A stretch of DNA of 64,000 bases from Donghicola tyrosinivorans (GCF_003003355.1 NZ_PVTQ01000007.1:124001-188000); one strand, 5' to 3'; shown: positions 34,720-44,861, counted from the stretch's first letter. A program made the numbers and translations. The notes: generated by a model from the letters alone, not told the origin.

Positions 34720-35550
34720 TCAGCCTGCGGTCAGCAGCTTATCTGCCAGACGGGTCGGCAGGAAACGACGGATGAGGTTGGCGATATAGGTGGGCGTGGT
34801 CACAAAGTAACGCGGATGGGGGTTGCGGCTTTCCAACGCGTGAATCAGCTTTTTCGTCACCGCCGAGGGCGGCAGTTCGAACTTATCCGGTCCACGGTTT
34901 TCGTAAAGACGCTTGCGCAACTGGGTGCGATATTGCTCGGCCCGCGGCGAAGCCTCCCAGTTGATCCATTTCTCAAAGTTCGGGATCGCGTTCTGCCGGA
35001 TTTTCGAGGTGATGGGACCCGGCTCGATCAGGATGATGTGGATCGGGGTGTCGCGCATCTCTAGGCGCAGCACGTCCGTCAGGCCCTCCATCGCGAATTT
35101 GCTGCTGACGTAGGCCCCGCGCCACGGCATGCCCGTGAACCCCAGAACGGACGAGCAGTTGATCACCCGCCCATGCCCCTGACGGCGCATCACAGGCAGA
35201 ACTTTCTGGGTCAGATCGTGGGGACCGAAAAGGTTGGTCTCGAACAGTTCCGCAAGTCCGCCACGGGGCAGATCCTCGACCGCGCCGGGCAGTGCGAAAG
35301 CGCCGTTATTGAAGACCGCATCCAGCTTTCCGCCGGTGGCCTCTAGCACATCAGCCAAAGCGGCATCGATGCTGGCGCTGTCGGCATAATCCAGTCGGGG
35401 GGCCTCAAAGCCTTCGGCAATCAGGCGCTCACAGTCTTCCTGTTTGCGGCAACTGGCGAAAACACGCCAGCCACGGGCCCGTAAATCATGGGCTGCCGCG
35501 TAGCCGATTCCACTAGAACACCCGGTAATTAAAATAGATCGCGCCGCCAT
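34720..35550 (-). CDS. Short-chain dehydrogenase/reductase (classical, active-site complete)
   Basis: 276 aa. TGCSSGIG cofactor loop at the N-terminus, NNGAF in place of NNAG, INCSSVLGF with the catalytic Ser, and AYVSSKFAMEGL with an intact YxxxK. Substrate unknown; the C-terminal ~90 residues (PNFEKWINWEASPRAEQYRT) resemble SDRs often annotated as oxidoreductases of unknown role. Its ATG lies within a 15-bp hairpin stem formed with the upstream untranslated sequence. RBS AAGGGGG is in the hairpin loop. Confidence 0.88.
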   Translation of the reverse strand: MAARSILITGCSSGIGYAAAHDLRARGWRVFASCRKQEDCERLIAEGFEAPRLDYADSASIDAALADVLEATGGKLDAVFNNGAFALPGAVEDLPRGGLAELFETNLFGPHDLTQKVLPVMRRQGHGRVINCSSVLGFTGMPWRGAYVSSKFAMEGLTDVLRLEMRDTPIHIILIEPGPITSKIRQNAIPNFEKWINWEASPRAEQYRTQLRKRLYENRGPDKFELPPSAVTKKLIHALESRNPHPRYFVTTPTYIANLIRRFLPTRLADKLLTAG

Positions 35551-35593
35551 GAGGCCCCCTTTTTACTCTTGAGGGCACCATGACGGCGCGATC
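35537..35593 (-). promoter_or_regulatory. Hairpin sequestering the SDR start codon
   Basis: Minus-strand RNA arms 35593-35579 (GATCGCGCCGTCATG) and 35551-35537 (CATGGCGGCGCGATC) pair over 15 bases, with one G-U pair and no mismatch. The start codon is in the stem and the AAGGGGG ribosome-binding site in the 27-base loop. It could control translation or end the preceding SH3 transcript. Confidence 0.55.
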
Positions 35594-35616
35594 GGAGGGA
35601 ATCAATCAATGAGTGA

Positions 35617-36171
35617 TTACTCAGCGTCACTTACGAGCCAATCGGCCATCCACCCTACGTGTCCTGTTTCCAGAACTTTCAATTTCAGCCAGCCATTGCC
35701 GGGCTCTTGCAGCACCTGCACCTGATCACCCGCGAGCAGACGATCTGTAACGCTGTAGCCGGTTCCGGGGCCGTTGCGCATGTTCACGCTTTTTCCGGTA
35801 ATAAACCGCATGTCCGGAACTGTTTCCATTTCAGGTGCGTAGGCCGCATCGACAACAAGGCTTGGAATGACTGCCTCGGATGCGGGTTGCTGCGTCGCGG
35901 AAACGGCGATTTCGGCGGGTGCAGCATCGGAAACAGCCGTCGTAAGCGTCGCCAACTGGATGTTAGCCGTCCCATCCTTTGCCGAGAGTTTGGCCGTCTG
36001 AATGCCTATTTGGGGAATCTGGGGCAAAACCGTTTGCGGCATCTGCGCAACCATAGGTGTCAATTTCGGCGCGACTTGAACAGTTTCCACAGGCTCGAAA
36101 TCGGCACCCCCGCTCAGCTCATAAAAAGCCAGAAATAAGAAAGCGAAAGAAACAACGATCAAGCGCCACAT
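35617..36171 (-). CDS. SH3-domain (SH3b) protein with membrane anchor
   Basis: 184 aa: an N-terminal signal or anchor helix (LIVVSFAFLFLAFYELSGG), a low-complexity Pro/Gln/Ala linker, and a C-terminal bacterial SH3 domain from ~120. The SH3 part includes TGKSVNMRNGPGTGYSVTDR, LLAGDQVQVLQE and GWLKLKVLETGHVGWMADWL. Such domains usually bind peptidoglycan peptides, so a periplasmic cell-wall role is likely. It lies upstream of the SDR gene on the same strand and is divergent from parC. Confidence 0.85.
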   Translation of the reverse strand: MWRLIVVSFAFLFLAFYELSGGADFEPVETVQVAPKLTPMVAQMPQTVLPQIPQIGIQTAKLSAKDGTANIQLATLTTAVSDAAPAEIAVSATQQPASEAVIPSLVVDAAYAPEMETVPDMRFITGKSVNMRNGPGTGYSVTDRLLAGDQVQVLQEPGNGWLKLKVLETGHVGWMADWLVSDAE

Positions 36172-36335
36172 TTTGCAATCCTCAGTAAAATAAGATCAAT
36201 CAATCAACTCGATAATACGCTGATAGTTTCCGTGGTTCGTAAATATTTTTGAAAACTTTTCACCGGAGGAAAACCTTACCCCCCTGAAGCGCAAGCCGCT
36301 TTACCGTGCGCAGAAGGCGGGCTAGTACACTGTCT

Positions 36336-38588
36336 ATGAGTGATACTGATGACACCCCACAGGAGACCCCGTCCAACCCGACCGAGCCTTTGCGCCGGGC
36401 GCTTGGATCGCGTTACCTACAGTATGCCTTGTCGACGATCATGCACCGGGCGCTGCCCGATGCCCGTGACGGGCTGAAGCCGGTCCATCGCCGCATCCTA
36501 TTTGCGATGCGCGAACTGCGGCTGGCCTCGAACGGACGCTTCCGCAAGTCGTCGAAGATCTCGGGCGACGTGATGGGTAACTATCACCCACACGGGGACG
36601 CTGCGATTTATGATGCGATGGCCCGACTGGCACAGGATTTCAACGTCCGCTACCCGCTGGTTGATGGTCAGGGTAACTTTGGCAACATCGACGGGGATAA
36701 CCCTGCGGCCAGCCGATATACCGAAGCGCGCATGACAATGGCGGCCGAAGTGCTGCTGGAAGGTCTGAACGAAGACGCGGTCGACTATCGGGACAACTAT
36801 GACGGGACTTTGCAAGAGCCCATCGTTCTGCCAGCGGCGTTTCCCAACCTGCTGGCCAACGGCTCTAGCGGGATCGCGGTGGGGATGGCAACAAACATTC
36901 CGCCCCACAATATTGACGAACTGGTCGCTGCCAGCCTGCATCTGATCAAGACGCCCGATGCGCGCGATGAAACGCTGCTGAAATACGTGCCCGGTCCGGA
37001 CTTTCCGACCGGCGGCATCATCGTCGAGCCGAAAGAGAATATCGCCAAGGCCTATGAAACGGGCCGTGGTTCCTTCCGCCTGCGCGCCAAGTGGGAGGTC
37101 GAGGAACTAGGTCGCGGCCAGTGGCAGATCGTGGTGACCGAGATCCCTTATCAGGTGGCCAAATCGAAGCTGATCGAAAAGATCGCAGAGCTGATCCAGA
37201 CCAAGAAGGTTCCGCTGCTTGCCGACATTCGCGATGAGTCTGCGGACGATATCAGAGTGATCCTTGAGCCGCGCTCAAAGAACGTCGATCCCGAGGTTCT
37301 GATGGGCATGATGTTCCGCAACAGCGATCTGGAAATTCGCTTCAGCCTGAACATGAACGTGCTGATTGACGGCGTAACGCCGAAGGTTTGCTCGCTCAAA
37401 GAGGTGCTGCGGGCGTTCCTGGATCACCGTCGCGACGTGCTGATTCGCCGCTCGAACCACCGTTTGGCGCAGATCGACAAGCGCTTGGAAGTGCTGGAAG
37501 GCTACATCATCGCATTCCTGAATCTGGACCGTGTAATCCAGATCATCCGGACCGAGGATGACCCCAAGGCGGTCATGCTGGCCGAGGATTGGGGCGGCGA
37601 TGTCTTCCTGACGGAAAACCAGTGCGAAGCCATCCTGAACATGCGCCTGCGCAGCTTGCGCAAGCTGGAAGAGATGGAGCTGCGCAACGAGCGTGACGCC
37701 CTGCGCGAAGAGCGCGCTGGTCTGGTTGAGCTGCTTGGTAGCGACGAATTGCAGTGGGGCCAGATCGCCGATCAGCTGCGCGACGTACGCAAGCAGTTCG
37801 GCAAAGGCACCGCAGCAGGCAAGCGCCGCACCGATTTCGCCGAAGCGACCGAGATCGAAGAAGTGCCGCTGGAAATGATGATCGACAAAGAGCCGATCAC
37901 CGTTGTCTGTTCGAAAATGGGCTGGGTCCGCGCCATGAAGGGCCATATCGCGCTGGATTCCGCGCTGAAGTTCAAGGACGGCGACGAAGGCCGCTTTGTC
38001 TTCCACGCAGAGACCACCGACCGCCTGTTGCTGCTGGGGTCGAACGGCCGTTTCTACACCATCACGGCAGCGAACCTGCCCGGTGGCCGCGGCATGGGCG
38101 AGCCTGTGCGCCTGATGGTCGATCTGCCGAACGAAGCCGAGATTGTGGATTTGTTCATCCACCGTCCGAGCGGCAAGCTGCTGTTGGCTTCCAGCGCCGG
38201 TGACGGTTTCATCGCCCCCGAGGACGAGATCATCGCGCAGACCCGTACCGGCAAGCAGGTGCTCAACGTCAAAGGCGATGTTCGGGCGCTGGTCTGCAAA
38301 GCGGTGAACGGGGACCACGTGGCCGTCGTCGGCGAGAACCGCAAAGTGCTGGTCTTCTCAATCGAGGAACTGCCCGAGATGGCCCGCGGCAAAGGCGTGC
38401 GCCTGCAAAAGTACAAGGACGGCGGTCTATCCGATGCGACGACCTTCACGCTGGCCGATGGTCTGTCGTGGAAAGATCCCGCAGGCCGGACCCGCACCGA
38501 AGGCGATCTGTCCGAATGGATCGGCAAACGGGCGACCGCAGGGCGCATGGCCCCGCGCGGCTTCCCCCGCGACAATACTTTCACCTGA
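36336..38588 (+). CDS. parC: DNA topoisomerase IV subunit A
   Basis: Decatenates daughter chromosomes together with ParE. 750 aa, a usual length for ParC. It has the breakage-reunion domain with [28 protein letters not shown] and the catalytic Tyr128 ([10 protein letters not shown]), and a C-terminal DNA-wrapping beta-pinwheel. At the position of E. coli Ser80, which contacts quinolones, this protein has Ala89. Start at ATG 36336, where homologues begin. Divergent from the SH3 gene. Confidence 0.95.
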   Translation: MSDTDDTPQETPSNPTEPLRRALGSRYLQYALSTIMHRALPDARDGLKPVHRRILFAMRELRLASNGRFRKSSKISGDVMGNYHPHGDAAIYDAMARLAQDFNVRYPLVDGQGNFGNIDGDNPAASRYTEARMTMAAEVLLEGLNEDAVDYRDNYDGTLQEPIVLPAAFPNLLANGSSGIAVGMATNIPPHNIDELVAASLHLIKTPDARDETLLKYVPGPDFPTGGIIVEPKENIAKAYETGRGSFRLRAKWEVEELGRGQWQIVVTEIPYQVAKSKLIEKIAELIQTKKVPLLADIRDESADDIRVILEPRSKNVDPEVLMGMMFRNSDLEIRFSLNMNVLIDGVTPKVCSLKEVLRAFLDHRRDVLIRRSNHRLAQIDKRLEVLEGYIIAFLNLDRVIQIIRTEDDPKAVMLAEDWGGDVFLTENQCEAILNMRLRSLRKLEEMELRNERDALREERAGLVELLGSDELQWGQIADQLRDVRKQFGKGTAAGKRRTDFAEATEIEEVPLEMMIDKEPITVVCSKMGWVRAMKGHIALDSALKFKDGDEGRFVFHAETTDRLLLLGSNGRFYTITAANLPGGRGMGEPVRLMVDLPNEAEIVDLFIHRPSGKLLLASSAGDGFIAPEDEIIAQTRTGKQVLNVKGDVRALVCKAVNGDHVAVVGENRKVLVFSIEELPEMARGKGVRLQKYKDGGLSDATTFTLADGLSWKDPAGRTRTEGDLSEWIGKRATAGRMAPRGFPRDNTFT

Positions 38589-38595
38589 TCCAAAG

Positions 38596-38623
38596 CGGCG
38601 CCCCAGCGGGCGCCGTTTTCTTT
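38596..38623. terminator. Intrinsic terminator of parC
   Basis: CGGCGCCC / GGGCGCCG with a short loop and TTTTCTTTT behind, between the convergent parC and MocR genes. Confidence 0.85.
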
Positions 38624-38625
38624 TG

Positions 38626-40047
38626 TCAGGCGCCCATCTCTTGCAGCAGTTGGGTCAGGGTTTGGCTGGCACGGCGCAGCACCTCTTCGTCAAAGCCTGC
38701 GAACCCCAGCAGCAGCCCCTGCGGTGCAGCGTTGGATTGGCTGTAGGTGGACAGGGCCTTTAGCCCAAGACCCCGCGTTTTGGCCGCATTCGCGATTTCC
38801 TGATCGCTCCACCCCGCCATGCGTGGCCCAAGCTGGCAACACAGATGCATTCCCGCATCCGCATGTTGCGGAATGATCCAGTCCTCATACCCTTTCAGCG
38901 CCTGCTGCAAGAACACCTGCCGCGCCGCATAGGTCCGCCGCATCCGTCGCAGATGGGTCGAGAACGCCCCGCTTTCCATATAAGCGGCCACCGCCGGTTG
39001 CGGCACGACCGAGGCACGCGCGCCGGTGCGCTGCATCTCTTCGGTCAGGGCGGGCAACGCCGCCTCTGGGCAGACCACATAGCCTAAGCGCAATGACGGG
39101 CTGAGCAGCTTTGAGAAGCTGCCCATATAGAACACCCGTCCATGCCGATCCAGACTGGCCAGCGCGGGCAAAGGCTTGCCCCGATAGCGGAATTCGCCGT
39201 CGTAATCATCCTCGACGATCCAGCCGCCCACCTCTTGCGCCCATTCCAGCAGCGCCAGACGCCGAGGCAAGGGCAACGTGGCCCCCGTGGGATACTGGCG
39301 CGATGGCGTCACGATACAGACAGACGCCCCGTCTAGGGGCGCAGTCATTGGGTCCAGCCCTTCGGCATCCACGGGATGGGCAAGGGCTGTGAGACCCGCC
39401 GACCTGAAGGCCTCTAGCATGGGCTGGAACACCGGATCTTCGACAACGCCGATGCCGCCCGCAGGAAGAATGCTGCGCAGGATCAGTTCAAACCCCTCTA
39501 CCGCACCAGAGGTGATGATGACCTGCTCGGGCCGCGCCTCAATCCCGCGCCAAGCCCGCAAGTGGGCCGCGATCTGCGCCCGCAACGGCATCCACCCCAG
39601 CGGATCGGGCATTCCCGTCAGCGCGGGTGAGGCATGACGCCAAACCCTCTCTAAAAGACGCGCCATATCACCGTGGGGAAAGCTGTCCAGATCGGGCAGA
39701 CCGGGCCGCAGGGGCAGCACCACGGCCCGTGGCGGCGGGGTCAGCGCCGGGCTTTGCGCCGCCTCAACGGGCGGCATGTCAGGTAGATCAGCGGCCACGT
39801 ATGTCCCTGCCCCGCGCCGCGTCTCCAGATAACCCTCCGCGATCAACTGGTCGACGGCAGTCAATACAGTGATCCGGCTGACCGACAGTTCCGCCGCCAT
39901 TACGCGGCTGGCGGGCAAGCGCGCGCCGGGCGTGGCCTGTCCACTGAGGATCAGATCGCGCAATGCCTCTTCCAACTGCTCGTGCAGCGGAGTCGGCGCG
40001 TGGCGATCAAGGGAAAGGGCAAACAGGGCGGCTTCGAAATTGGACAT
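38626..40047 (-). CDS. MocR-family regulator (GntR HTH fused to PLP aminotransferase fold)
   Basis: 473 aa. An N-terminal winged helix (PLHEQLEEALRDLILSGQAT; RVMAAELSVSRITVLTAVDQ) is joined to a class I aminotransferase fold. In that fold MGSFSKLLSPSLRLGYV holds the Lys expected to bind PLP and EDDYDGEFRY the Asp. MocR/PdxR regulators sense PLP or amino-acid derivatives. The divergent neighbour encodes a flavin oxidase-like protein, and an inverted repeat lies between them, so that gene is the likely target. Confidence 0.9.
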   Translation of the reverse strand: MSNFEAALFALSLDRHAPTPLHEQLEEALRDLILSGQATPGARLPASRVMAAELSVSRITVLTAVDQLIAEGYLETRRGAGTYVAADLPDMPPVEAAQSPALTPPPRAVVLPLRPGLPDLDSFPHGDMARLLERVWRHASPALTGMPDPLGWMPLRAQIAAHLRAWRGIEARPEQVIITSGAVEGFELILRSILPAGGIGVVEDPVFQPMLEAFRSAGLTALAHPVDAEGLDPMTAPLDGASVCIVTPSRQYPTGATLPLPRRLALLEWAQEVGGWIVEDDYDGEFRYRGKPLPALASLDRHGRVFYMGSFSKLLSPSLRLGYVVCPEAALPALTEEMQRTGARASVVPQPAVAAYMESGAFSTHLRRMRRTYAARQVFLQQALKGYEDWIIPQHADAGMHLCCQLGPRMAGWSDQEIANAAKTRGLGLKALSTYSQSNAAPQGLLLGFAGFDEEVLRRASQTLTQLLQEMGA

Positions 40048-40062
40048 ATTTTGCTGCGCAGC

Positions 40063-40086
40063 ATTGGTTATTTCAATAGAACCAAT
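40063..40086. promoter_or_regulatory. Probable MocR operator
   Basis: ATTGGTT and AACCAAT form a perfect inverted repeat with a ten-base spacer in the 77-base gap between the divergent genes. A separate 12-bp palindrome TGCTGCGCAGCA abuts it at 40052-40063. Confidence 0.65.
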
Positions 40087-40124
40087 ATGCGCCTAGCCTG
40101 ATCATAGCAAGACAGGAGATTCCC

Positions 40125-40769
40125 ATGAAGCTAGAGCGGACAGAGCGTTCCCGCCTGCGGCGCAGTCATGAGCGCGGCAGTTTCGACCGAGACACCATTA
40201 ACCAGATTCTAGACGCCACACCCCAGTGTAGCGTTGCTTATGCGATTGATGGCAAGCCCTATTTGACGCCCACGTTCCATTGGCGCGAGGGCAATCACCT
40301 GTATTGGCACGGCAGTTCGGCCAGCCGGATGATCCGCCAGTCCACCGGCGCCGAGGTCTGCATCAACGTGCATATTCTGGACGGCTTCGTCATGGCGCGG
40401 TCAGCCTTTCACCACTCGGCCAATTTCCGGTCGGTGACCCTGTTCGGACAAGCTTTCAAGGTGCCCGACGAAGACAAGGCCGCCCGTCTGGATGCCTTTG
40501 TCGAAGGTCTCTGGCCTGGCCGCACGGGCATTCTGCGCCCGATGACCGCGCAAGAGGTCAAAGGCACCACGATCCTTGGACTTGAGATCAAGGAAGGCAG
40601 TGCAAAGGTCCGCACCGGCCCGCCGATCGATGATGATGAGGACATGTCTCTGCCCATCTGGGCCGGAGTGATTCCCGTCCGACATGTGCTGGATGCGCCG
40701 ATAACCGAGGAAAATGTCCCTGAAGATGTGCAAATCCCCCAGCACATTTTGGACTATTCCCTAGGGTAA
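40125..40769 (+). CDS. Pyridoxamine 5'-phosphate oxidase-like flavin-binding protein
   Basis: 214 aa of the FMN-binding split-barrel superfamily, closest in style to Pyridox_ox_2 / NimA-like proteins: [59 protein letters not shown] and [11 protein letters not shown]. It may bind FMN or haem; the substrate is unknown. AGGAGA precedes the ATG. Divergent from the MocR gene and probably its target. Confidence 0.85.
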   Translation: MKLERTERSRLRRSHERGSFDRDTINQILDATPQCSVAYAIDGKPYLTPTFHWREGNHLYWHGSSASRMIRQSTGAEVCINVHILDGFVMARSAFHHSANFRSVTLFGQAFKVPDEDKAARLDAFVEGLWPGRTGILRPMTAQEVKGTTILGLEIKEGSAKVRTGPPIDDDEDMSLPIWAGVIPVRHVLDAPITEENVPEDVQIPQHILDYSLG

Positions 40770-40908
40770 GCCACGTCTTTCGGGCGACATTACCAGCGGA
40801 AACGCGCAATTTTCAGAAATTTTGGAAACAAATGGAACCAAACAGCTATGCGCTGCGCTAATCTGGAAACACTTACACTCAGACCGTTTTCAGAGAGGAA
40901 TTGGTGAG

Positions 40909-41340
40909 ATGTTAAAAGAATTCCGCGATTTTATCGCCCGCGGCAACGTGATGGATATGGCTGTCGGCATCATTATTGGTGCCGCCTTCACAGCGATTGT
41001 CAGCTCGCTCGTGGCGGACCTGATCAACCCGATCATCGCCCTCTTTACGGGCGGGATTGATTTCTCGGGATGGTTCTACCCGCTGGACGGCAACGACTAT
41101 GTCTCGTTGGCGGCGGCGCTAGAGGCAGGCGCACCGGTCTTTGCTATCGGCAAATTCATCATGGCCGTGATCAATTTCCTGATCATCGCCTTCGTCGTTT
41201 TCATGCTGGTGAAAATGGTCAACACGATCAAAGACCGCGCCATGCGCGAAGAAGAAGTCGCGGCCGCTCCCGAGGCCCCCCCCGCCCCGACCGAGGTCGA
41301 GCTTCTTATGGAGATCCGCGACGCGCTGAAACAGCGCTGA
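40909..41340 (+). CDS. mscL: Large-conductance mechanosensitive channel
   Basis: 143-aa inner-membrane channel that opens under membrane tension. The N-terminal amphipathic helix and TM1 ([20 protein letters not shown], then [19 protein letters not shown]) are diagnostic, as is TM2 ([19 protein letters not shown]). It has a short cytoplasmic C-terminal helix. The ATG at 40909 matches homologues; GAGAGGAA lies ahead. Monocistronic. Confidence 0.96.
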   Translation: MLKEFRDFIARGNVMDMAVGIIIGAAFTAIVSSLVADLINPIIALFTGGIDFSGWFYPLDGNDYVSLAAALEAGAPVFAIGKFIMAVINFLIIAFVVFMLVKMVNTIKDRAMREEEVAAAPEAPPAPTEVELLMEIRDALKQR

Positions 41341-41346
41341 TGCAGC

Positions 41347-41377
41347 GGGCGGGCCAAATCATTGGCCCGCCCTTTTT
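41347..41377 (+). terminator. Intrinsic terminator of mscL
   Basis: Eleven-base-pair stem GGGCGGGCCAA / TTGGCCCGCCC with a four-base loop and five T's. Confidence 0.9.
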
Positions 41378-41380
41378 CAT

Positions 41381-42499
41381 TCAGAGACCTAGAATGGCCT
41401 CGGGGGTCACTGTCTCGATCCCTTGGGCAACACCGACAGCTGCATAGGTCGGCTGGCCTGCGTGCACGTTCAAGCCGGCGCGCAGATGCGCATCATCGAT
41501 GCAGGCCTGACGCCAGCCTTTGTTCGCCAGCGCGATCACGAAGGGCATGGTCGCGTTCCCCAGCGCCAGCGTCGAGGTCCGCGCCACAGCGCCGGGCATG
41601 TTCGCCACGCAGTAGTGCACGATCCCGTCGACCTCATAGATCGGGTCTTGGTGCGTTGTCGCCTTCGAGGTCTCAAAACAGCCACCTTGGTCGATCGCCA
41701 CATCCACCAGCACTGCGCCGGGGCGCATGTCGGCCAGATCTGCGCGGCTGACCAGCTTGGGTGCTGCCGCACCGGGGATCAGCACCGCGCCAACAACCAT
41801 ATCCGCCGCGACGATTGCCGCTTTGGTCTCGGCCGCGCTGGCGTAGGCGGTTTTGAACTGGCCACCGAAAACGTCATCCAGATAGCGCAGACGGGGCAAC
41901 GAACGGTCCAGAACGGTCACATCCGCACCCATGCCTGCCGCAACTTTCGCCGCTTGCGTCCCCACAACGCCGCCACCGATCACAACGACCTTCGCGGGAA
42001 GAACGCCAGGAACACCGCCCATCAACACGCCGCGACCACCATTGGCCTTCTGCAGCGCCCAAGAGCCAACCTGTGGCGCCAAGCGGCCTGCCACTTCGGA
42101 CATGGGTGCCAGCAACGGCAAACCACCACCAAGCGCGGTCACGGTCTCATAAGCGATGCAGGTCGCGCCACTTTTCAGCAGATCGTTGGTCTGGGGCGCA
42201 TCGGGGGCAAGGTGTAGATAGGTGAACAGCAACTGGCCTTCGCGCAGCTGTGCGCGCTCGCCTGCCTGCGGCTCTTTAACCTTCACGACCATCTCGGCCT
42301 CGGCCCAAACGGTGGCCGCATCGGGCGCCAGACGCGCACCCGCCGCCGCATAGTCCTCATCAGAAAAACCAGCGCCGACGCCTGCACCGGCTTGCACAAG
42401 CACCTCATGGCCATGGGCGACAGCCTCGGCCACGGCGTGCGGTGTCAGACCAACACGGAATTCCTGCGGTTTGATTTCGGTAACGGTTCCAATCAGCAT
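41381..42499 (-). CDS. ald: Alanine dehydrogenase
   Basis: NAD-dependent interconversion of L-alanine and pyruvate plus ammonium. 372 aa from the ATG at 42499, matching the usual ~371 aa. MLIGTVTEIKPQEFRVGLTP aligns with the family start; the Rossmann loop is VVVIGGGVVGTQAAKVAAGM and the C-terminal signature is PYEV-like DPIYEVDGIVHYCVANMPGA. Another in-frame ATG at 42526 is possible. Divergent from an Lrp/AsnC regulator that likely controls it. Confidence 0.95.
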   Translation of the reverse strand: MLIGTVTEIKPQEFRVGLTPHAVAEAVAHGHEVLVQAGAGVGAGFSDEDYAAAGARLAPDAATVWAEAEMVVKVKEPQAGERAQLREGQLLFTYLHLAPDAPQTNDLLKSGATCIAYETVTALGGGLPLLAPMSEVAGRLAPQVGSWALQKANGGRGVLMGGVPGVLPAKVVVIGGGVVGTQAAKVAAGMGADVTVLDRSLPRLRYLDDVFGGQFKTAYASAAETKAAIVAADMVVGAVLIPGAAAPKLVSRADLADMRPGAVLVDVAIDQGGCFETSKATTHQDPIYEVDGIVHYCVANMPGAVARTSTLALGNATMPFVIALANKGWRQACIDDAHLRAGLNVHAGQPTYAAVGVAQGIETVTPEAILGL

Positions 42500-42596
42500 C
42501 TCTTCGCCCTCGGAGTAAACTTTCATCAAGTCTCTCTCGAACGGCCCGAAATTGTTTTGCGAAATCTTGTGCTGCTGCTCTACAAAATGCAGAATA

Positions 42597-42624
42597 CTTC
42601 GAAAATACCAGAGCAATTTCGAAG
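42597..42624. promoter_or_regulatory. Probable Lrp-type operator for ald
   Basis: CTTCGAAA / TTTCGAAG inverted repeat with a 12-base spacer just ahead of the Lrp-like gene start, in the 137-base divergent region with ald. A further TTTTGCGAAAT lies near 42555. Confidence 0.6.
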
Positions 42625-42636
42625 GATCTTCGACAT

Positions 42637-43095
42637 ATGGACCTCGATCCGACAGACATCCGAATCTTGCAGGCCCTTCAGAAAAAGGGCCGCATCTCAA
42701 ACGCCGACCTGTCCGAGGCCGTAAATCTCTCGCCCTCCGCCTGCCACCGCCGCGTACATCGGCTGGAACAAGAGGGCTTTATCAAAGACTATGTCGCCCT
42801 ACTGGACGCCAGAAAAATCGGCATGCCCTCCACGGTCTTCGTCGAGATCACCCTGCAAACCCAAGCCGACGACGTGCTAGAAGCTTTCGAAGCCGCCGTC
42901 CGCCGCGTCCCTGCCGTCCTTGAATGCCACCTTATGGCGGGCAAAGCCGATTACATCCTGAAAGTCGTGGCTGAGGATACCGAAGATTTCGCCCGCATCC
43001 ACCGCCAATATCTGACCCGCCTGCCGGGCGTCGCGCAAATGCAAAGTTCATTCGCCCTGAAGACGGTCTTCAAAACAACCGCCCTCCCGCTCTGA
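42637..43095 (+). CDS. Lrp/AsnC-family transcriptional regulator
   Basis: 152 aa: N-terminal HTH (LDPTDIRILQALQKKGRISN, LSPSACHRRVHRLEQEGFI) and a C-terminal RAM ligand-binding domain (AVRRVPAVLECHLMAGKADY). Divergent from ald, as for AldR/BkdR-like regulators that activate alanine dehydrogenase in response to alanine. AAGGA precedes the ATG. Confidence 0.92.
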   Translation: MDLDPTDIRILQALQKKGRISNADLSEAVNLSPSACHRRVHRLEQEGFIKDYVALLDARKIGMPSTVFVEITLQTQADDVLEAFEAAVRRVPAVLECHLMAGKADYILKVVAEDTEDFARIHRQYLTRLPGVAQMQSSFALKTVFKTTALPL

Positions 43096-43103
43096 GTATC
43101 GGG

Positions 43104-43129
43104 CTTCTTTATTGTATAAATACTCAAAT
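43104..43129 (+). repeat. Dispersed 3'-end element, copy C
   Basis: CTTCTTTATTGTATAAATAC then TCAAAT, eight bases behind the Lrp-gene stop; differs from copy B at only a few positions. Confidence 0.65.
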
Positions 43130-43154
43130 CCTACGGCCTGCCAAAAGCACGGGA

Positions 43155-44180
43155 TCACCCGAACAGATCACTAGTTCCCGCAGGGCGCGGAGGCTCCAGC
43201 CCCAGATGGCGCCAACTGGCGTGGGTCAGCATCCGCCCGCGCGGCGTGCGCTGGATCAGACCTTGCTGCAGCAGGTACGGCTCGATCACCTCTTCCAATG
43301 CATCACGGCTTTCCGACAAAGCGGCGCTCATGGTTTCGATCCCTACGGGACCGCCTTGGTAGGCCTCGGCGATCAGGCGCAGATAGCGGCGGTCCGCTGA
43401 ATCCAGCCCCAATTGGTCCACCCCAAGACGGGTCAACGCGCGGTCAGCCAAGGCGCGGGTGACGCGGCCATCGCCTTCGACCACCGCGAAATCCACCACA
43501 CGCCGCAGCAAACGTCCCGCGATACGCGGTGTGCCGCGGGCGCGGCGCGCGATTTCCATCGCGCCTTCGGGATCGGCAGGCGCACCCAGTTTTGTAGCGT
43601 TCCGGGCGACGATCTCGGTCAACTCCGAGACTTCATAGAACTGTAGCCGCGTCGGGATACCAAAACGGTCGCGCAGCGGCGTGGTCAAAAGCCCCAGACG
43701 CGTGGTGGCCCCCACCAAGGTAAAGGGCTGCAATTCGATCCGCACCGTCCGCGCCGCAGGACCTTCGCCGATCACCAGATCCAGCTCAAAATCCTCCATC
43801 GCGGGGTAAAGAACCTCTTCGACCGCAGGATTCAGACGATGGATTTCATCGATGAAAAGGACATCCCGCGCCTCAAGATTGGTCAGGATCGCGGCAAGAT
43901 CCCCCGCTTTGGCCAGAACCGGCCCCGAGGTCATGCGGAAATTCACCCCCAATTCCCGGGACATAATCTGCGCCAGAGTGGTCTTCCCCAGACCGGGCGG
44001 GCCGTGGAACAGAGTATGATCCATCGCCTCGCCCCGCCGCTTGGCGGATTCAATAAAGACGCGCAGGTTCGCGCGGGCCTCGGCCTGACCGATAAAATCC
44101 TCCAAAGCCTGCGGGCGCAGGGCGCGGTCATTGTCTTCGGCCAGCTTTTCGGGACGCAGCGCGGGATCGGGTTGGTCCAT
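43155..44180 (-). CDS. ruvB: Holliday junction branch-migration ATPase RuvB
   Basis: 341-aa AAA+ motor of RuvAB. Walker [12 protein letters not shown], Walker [21 protein letters not shown], sensor [18 protein letters not shown], and a C-terminal winged helix ending near [20 protein letters not shown]. It starts four bases after ruvA in the ruvCAB operon. Confidence 0.97.
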   Translation of the reverse strand: MDQPDPALRPEKLAEDNDRALRPQALEDFIGQAEARANLRVFIESAKRRGEAMDHTLFHGPPGLGKTTLAQIMSRELGVNFRMTSGPVLAKAGDLAAILTNLEARDVLFIDEIHRLNPAVEEVLYPAMEDFELDLVIGEGPAARTVRIELQPFTLVGATTRLGLLTTPLRDRFGIPTRLQFYEVSELTEIVARNATKLGAPADPEGAMEIARRARGTPRIAGRLLRRVVDFAVVEGDGRVTRALADRALTRLGVDQLGLDSADRRYLRLIAEAYQGGPVGIETMSAALSESRDALEEVIEPYLLQQGLIQRTPRGRMLTHASWRHLGLEPPRPAGTSDLFG

Positions 44181-44183
44181 AGC

Positions 44184-44861
44184 TTATCCTTTCGGCGCCA
44201 AAAGGCGCAGCGCCGCGCGGATCAAGGCAGAGGTATCCGCCTCTGGATCGTCCTGAAGCGCCTGCGCCACAGCGCCCGCAGCCTCGCCCGGCGCATAGCC
44301 AAGGTTCGACAGGGCCGACAGCGCCTCGGCCTGTGCAGCCATCGACGGTTTCGGAGCAGGCGCGGATTTCGCCTTCGGAGCGGGGGCAGCGGGTGTTTCG
44401 ACGACCTCGGCCACCTCTTCGCCCATCGCGGCGGTGATTGATCCGCCCATAGCCATGACCGTCGGCGCTTTGTCCTTTAGTTCGTTGACCACGCGCTGTG
44501 CGGTTTTCGGGCCGATGCCCTTTGCCGCTTTGATACTGTTCCAATCGCCCAATGCGATTGCGCGGCTGACCCCGTCCGGCCCCAAGGCCGACAGCATCGC
44601 CAGCGCCGCTTTGGCGCCAACCCCTTGAACTGTTTGCAAAAGGCGGAACCACTCTTTCTCTTGCAAAGTGGTAAAACCGTAAAGCTGCAACAGATCTTCG
44701 CGCACCAGAAGATCGGTGAACAAAGCCGCCGCCTCACCCACGCGGGGCAGTGCGCCAAGGGTCCGATCCGAGCAATAAACGATATAGCCCACGCCCCGCA
44801 CATCAATCAGCACATGGTCTTCGGCGCGGTAATCAATACGTCCCGACAGTTTTCCGATCAT
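44184..44861 (-). CDS. ruvA: Holliday junction DNA-binding protein RuvA
   Basis: 225 aa. Domain I OB-fold [20 protein letters not shown] with GVGYIVY; domain II helix-hairpin-helix motifs ([35 protein letters not shown]). A Pro/Ala/Lys linker and domain III ([20 protein letters not shown]), which contacts RuvB, complete it. Its ATG overlaps the ruvC stop by four bases. Confidence 0.96.
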   Translation of the reverse strand: MIGKLSGRIDYRAEDHVLIDVRGVGYIVYCSDRTLGALPRVGEAAALFTDLLVREDLLQLYGFTTLQEKEWFRLLQTVQGVGAKAALAMLSALGPDGVSRAIALGDWNSIKAAKGIGPKTAQRVVNELKDKAPTVMAMGGSITAAMGEEVAEVVETPAAPAPKAKSAPAPKPSMAAQAEALSALSNLGYAPGEAAGAVAQALQDDPEADTSALIRAALRLLAPKG

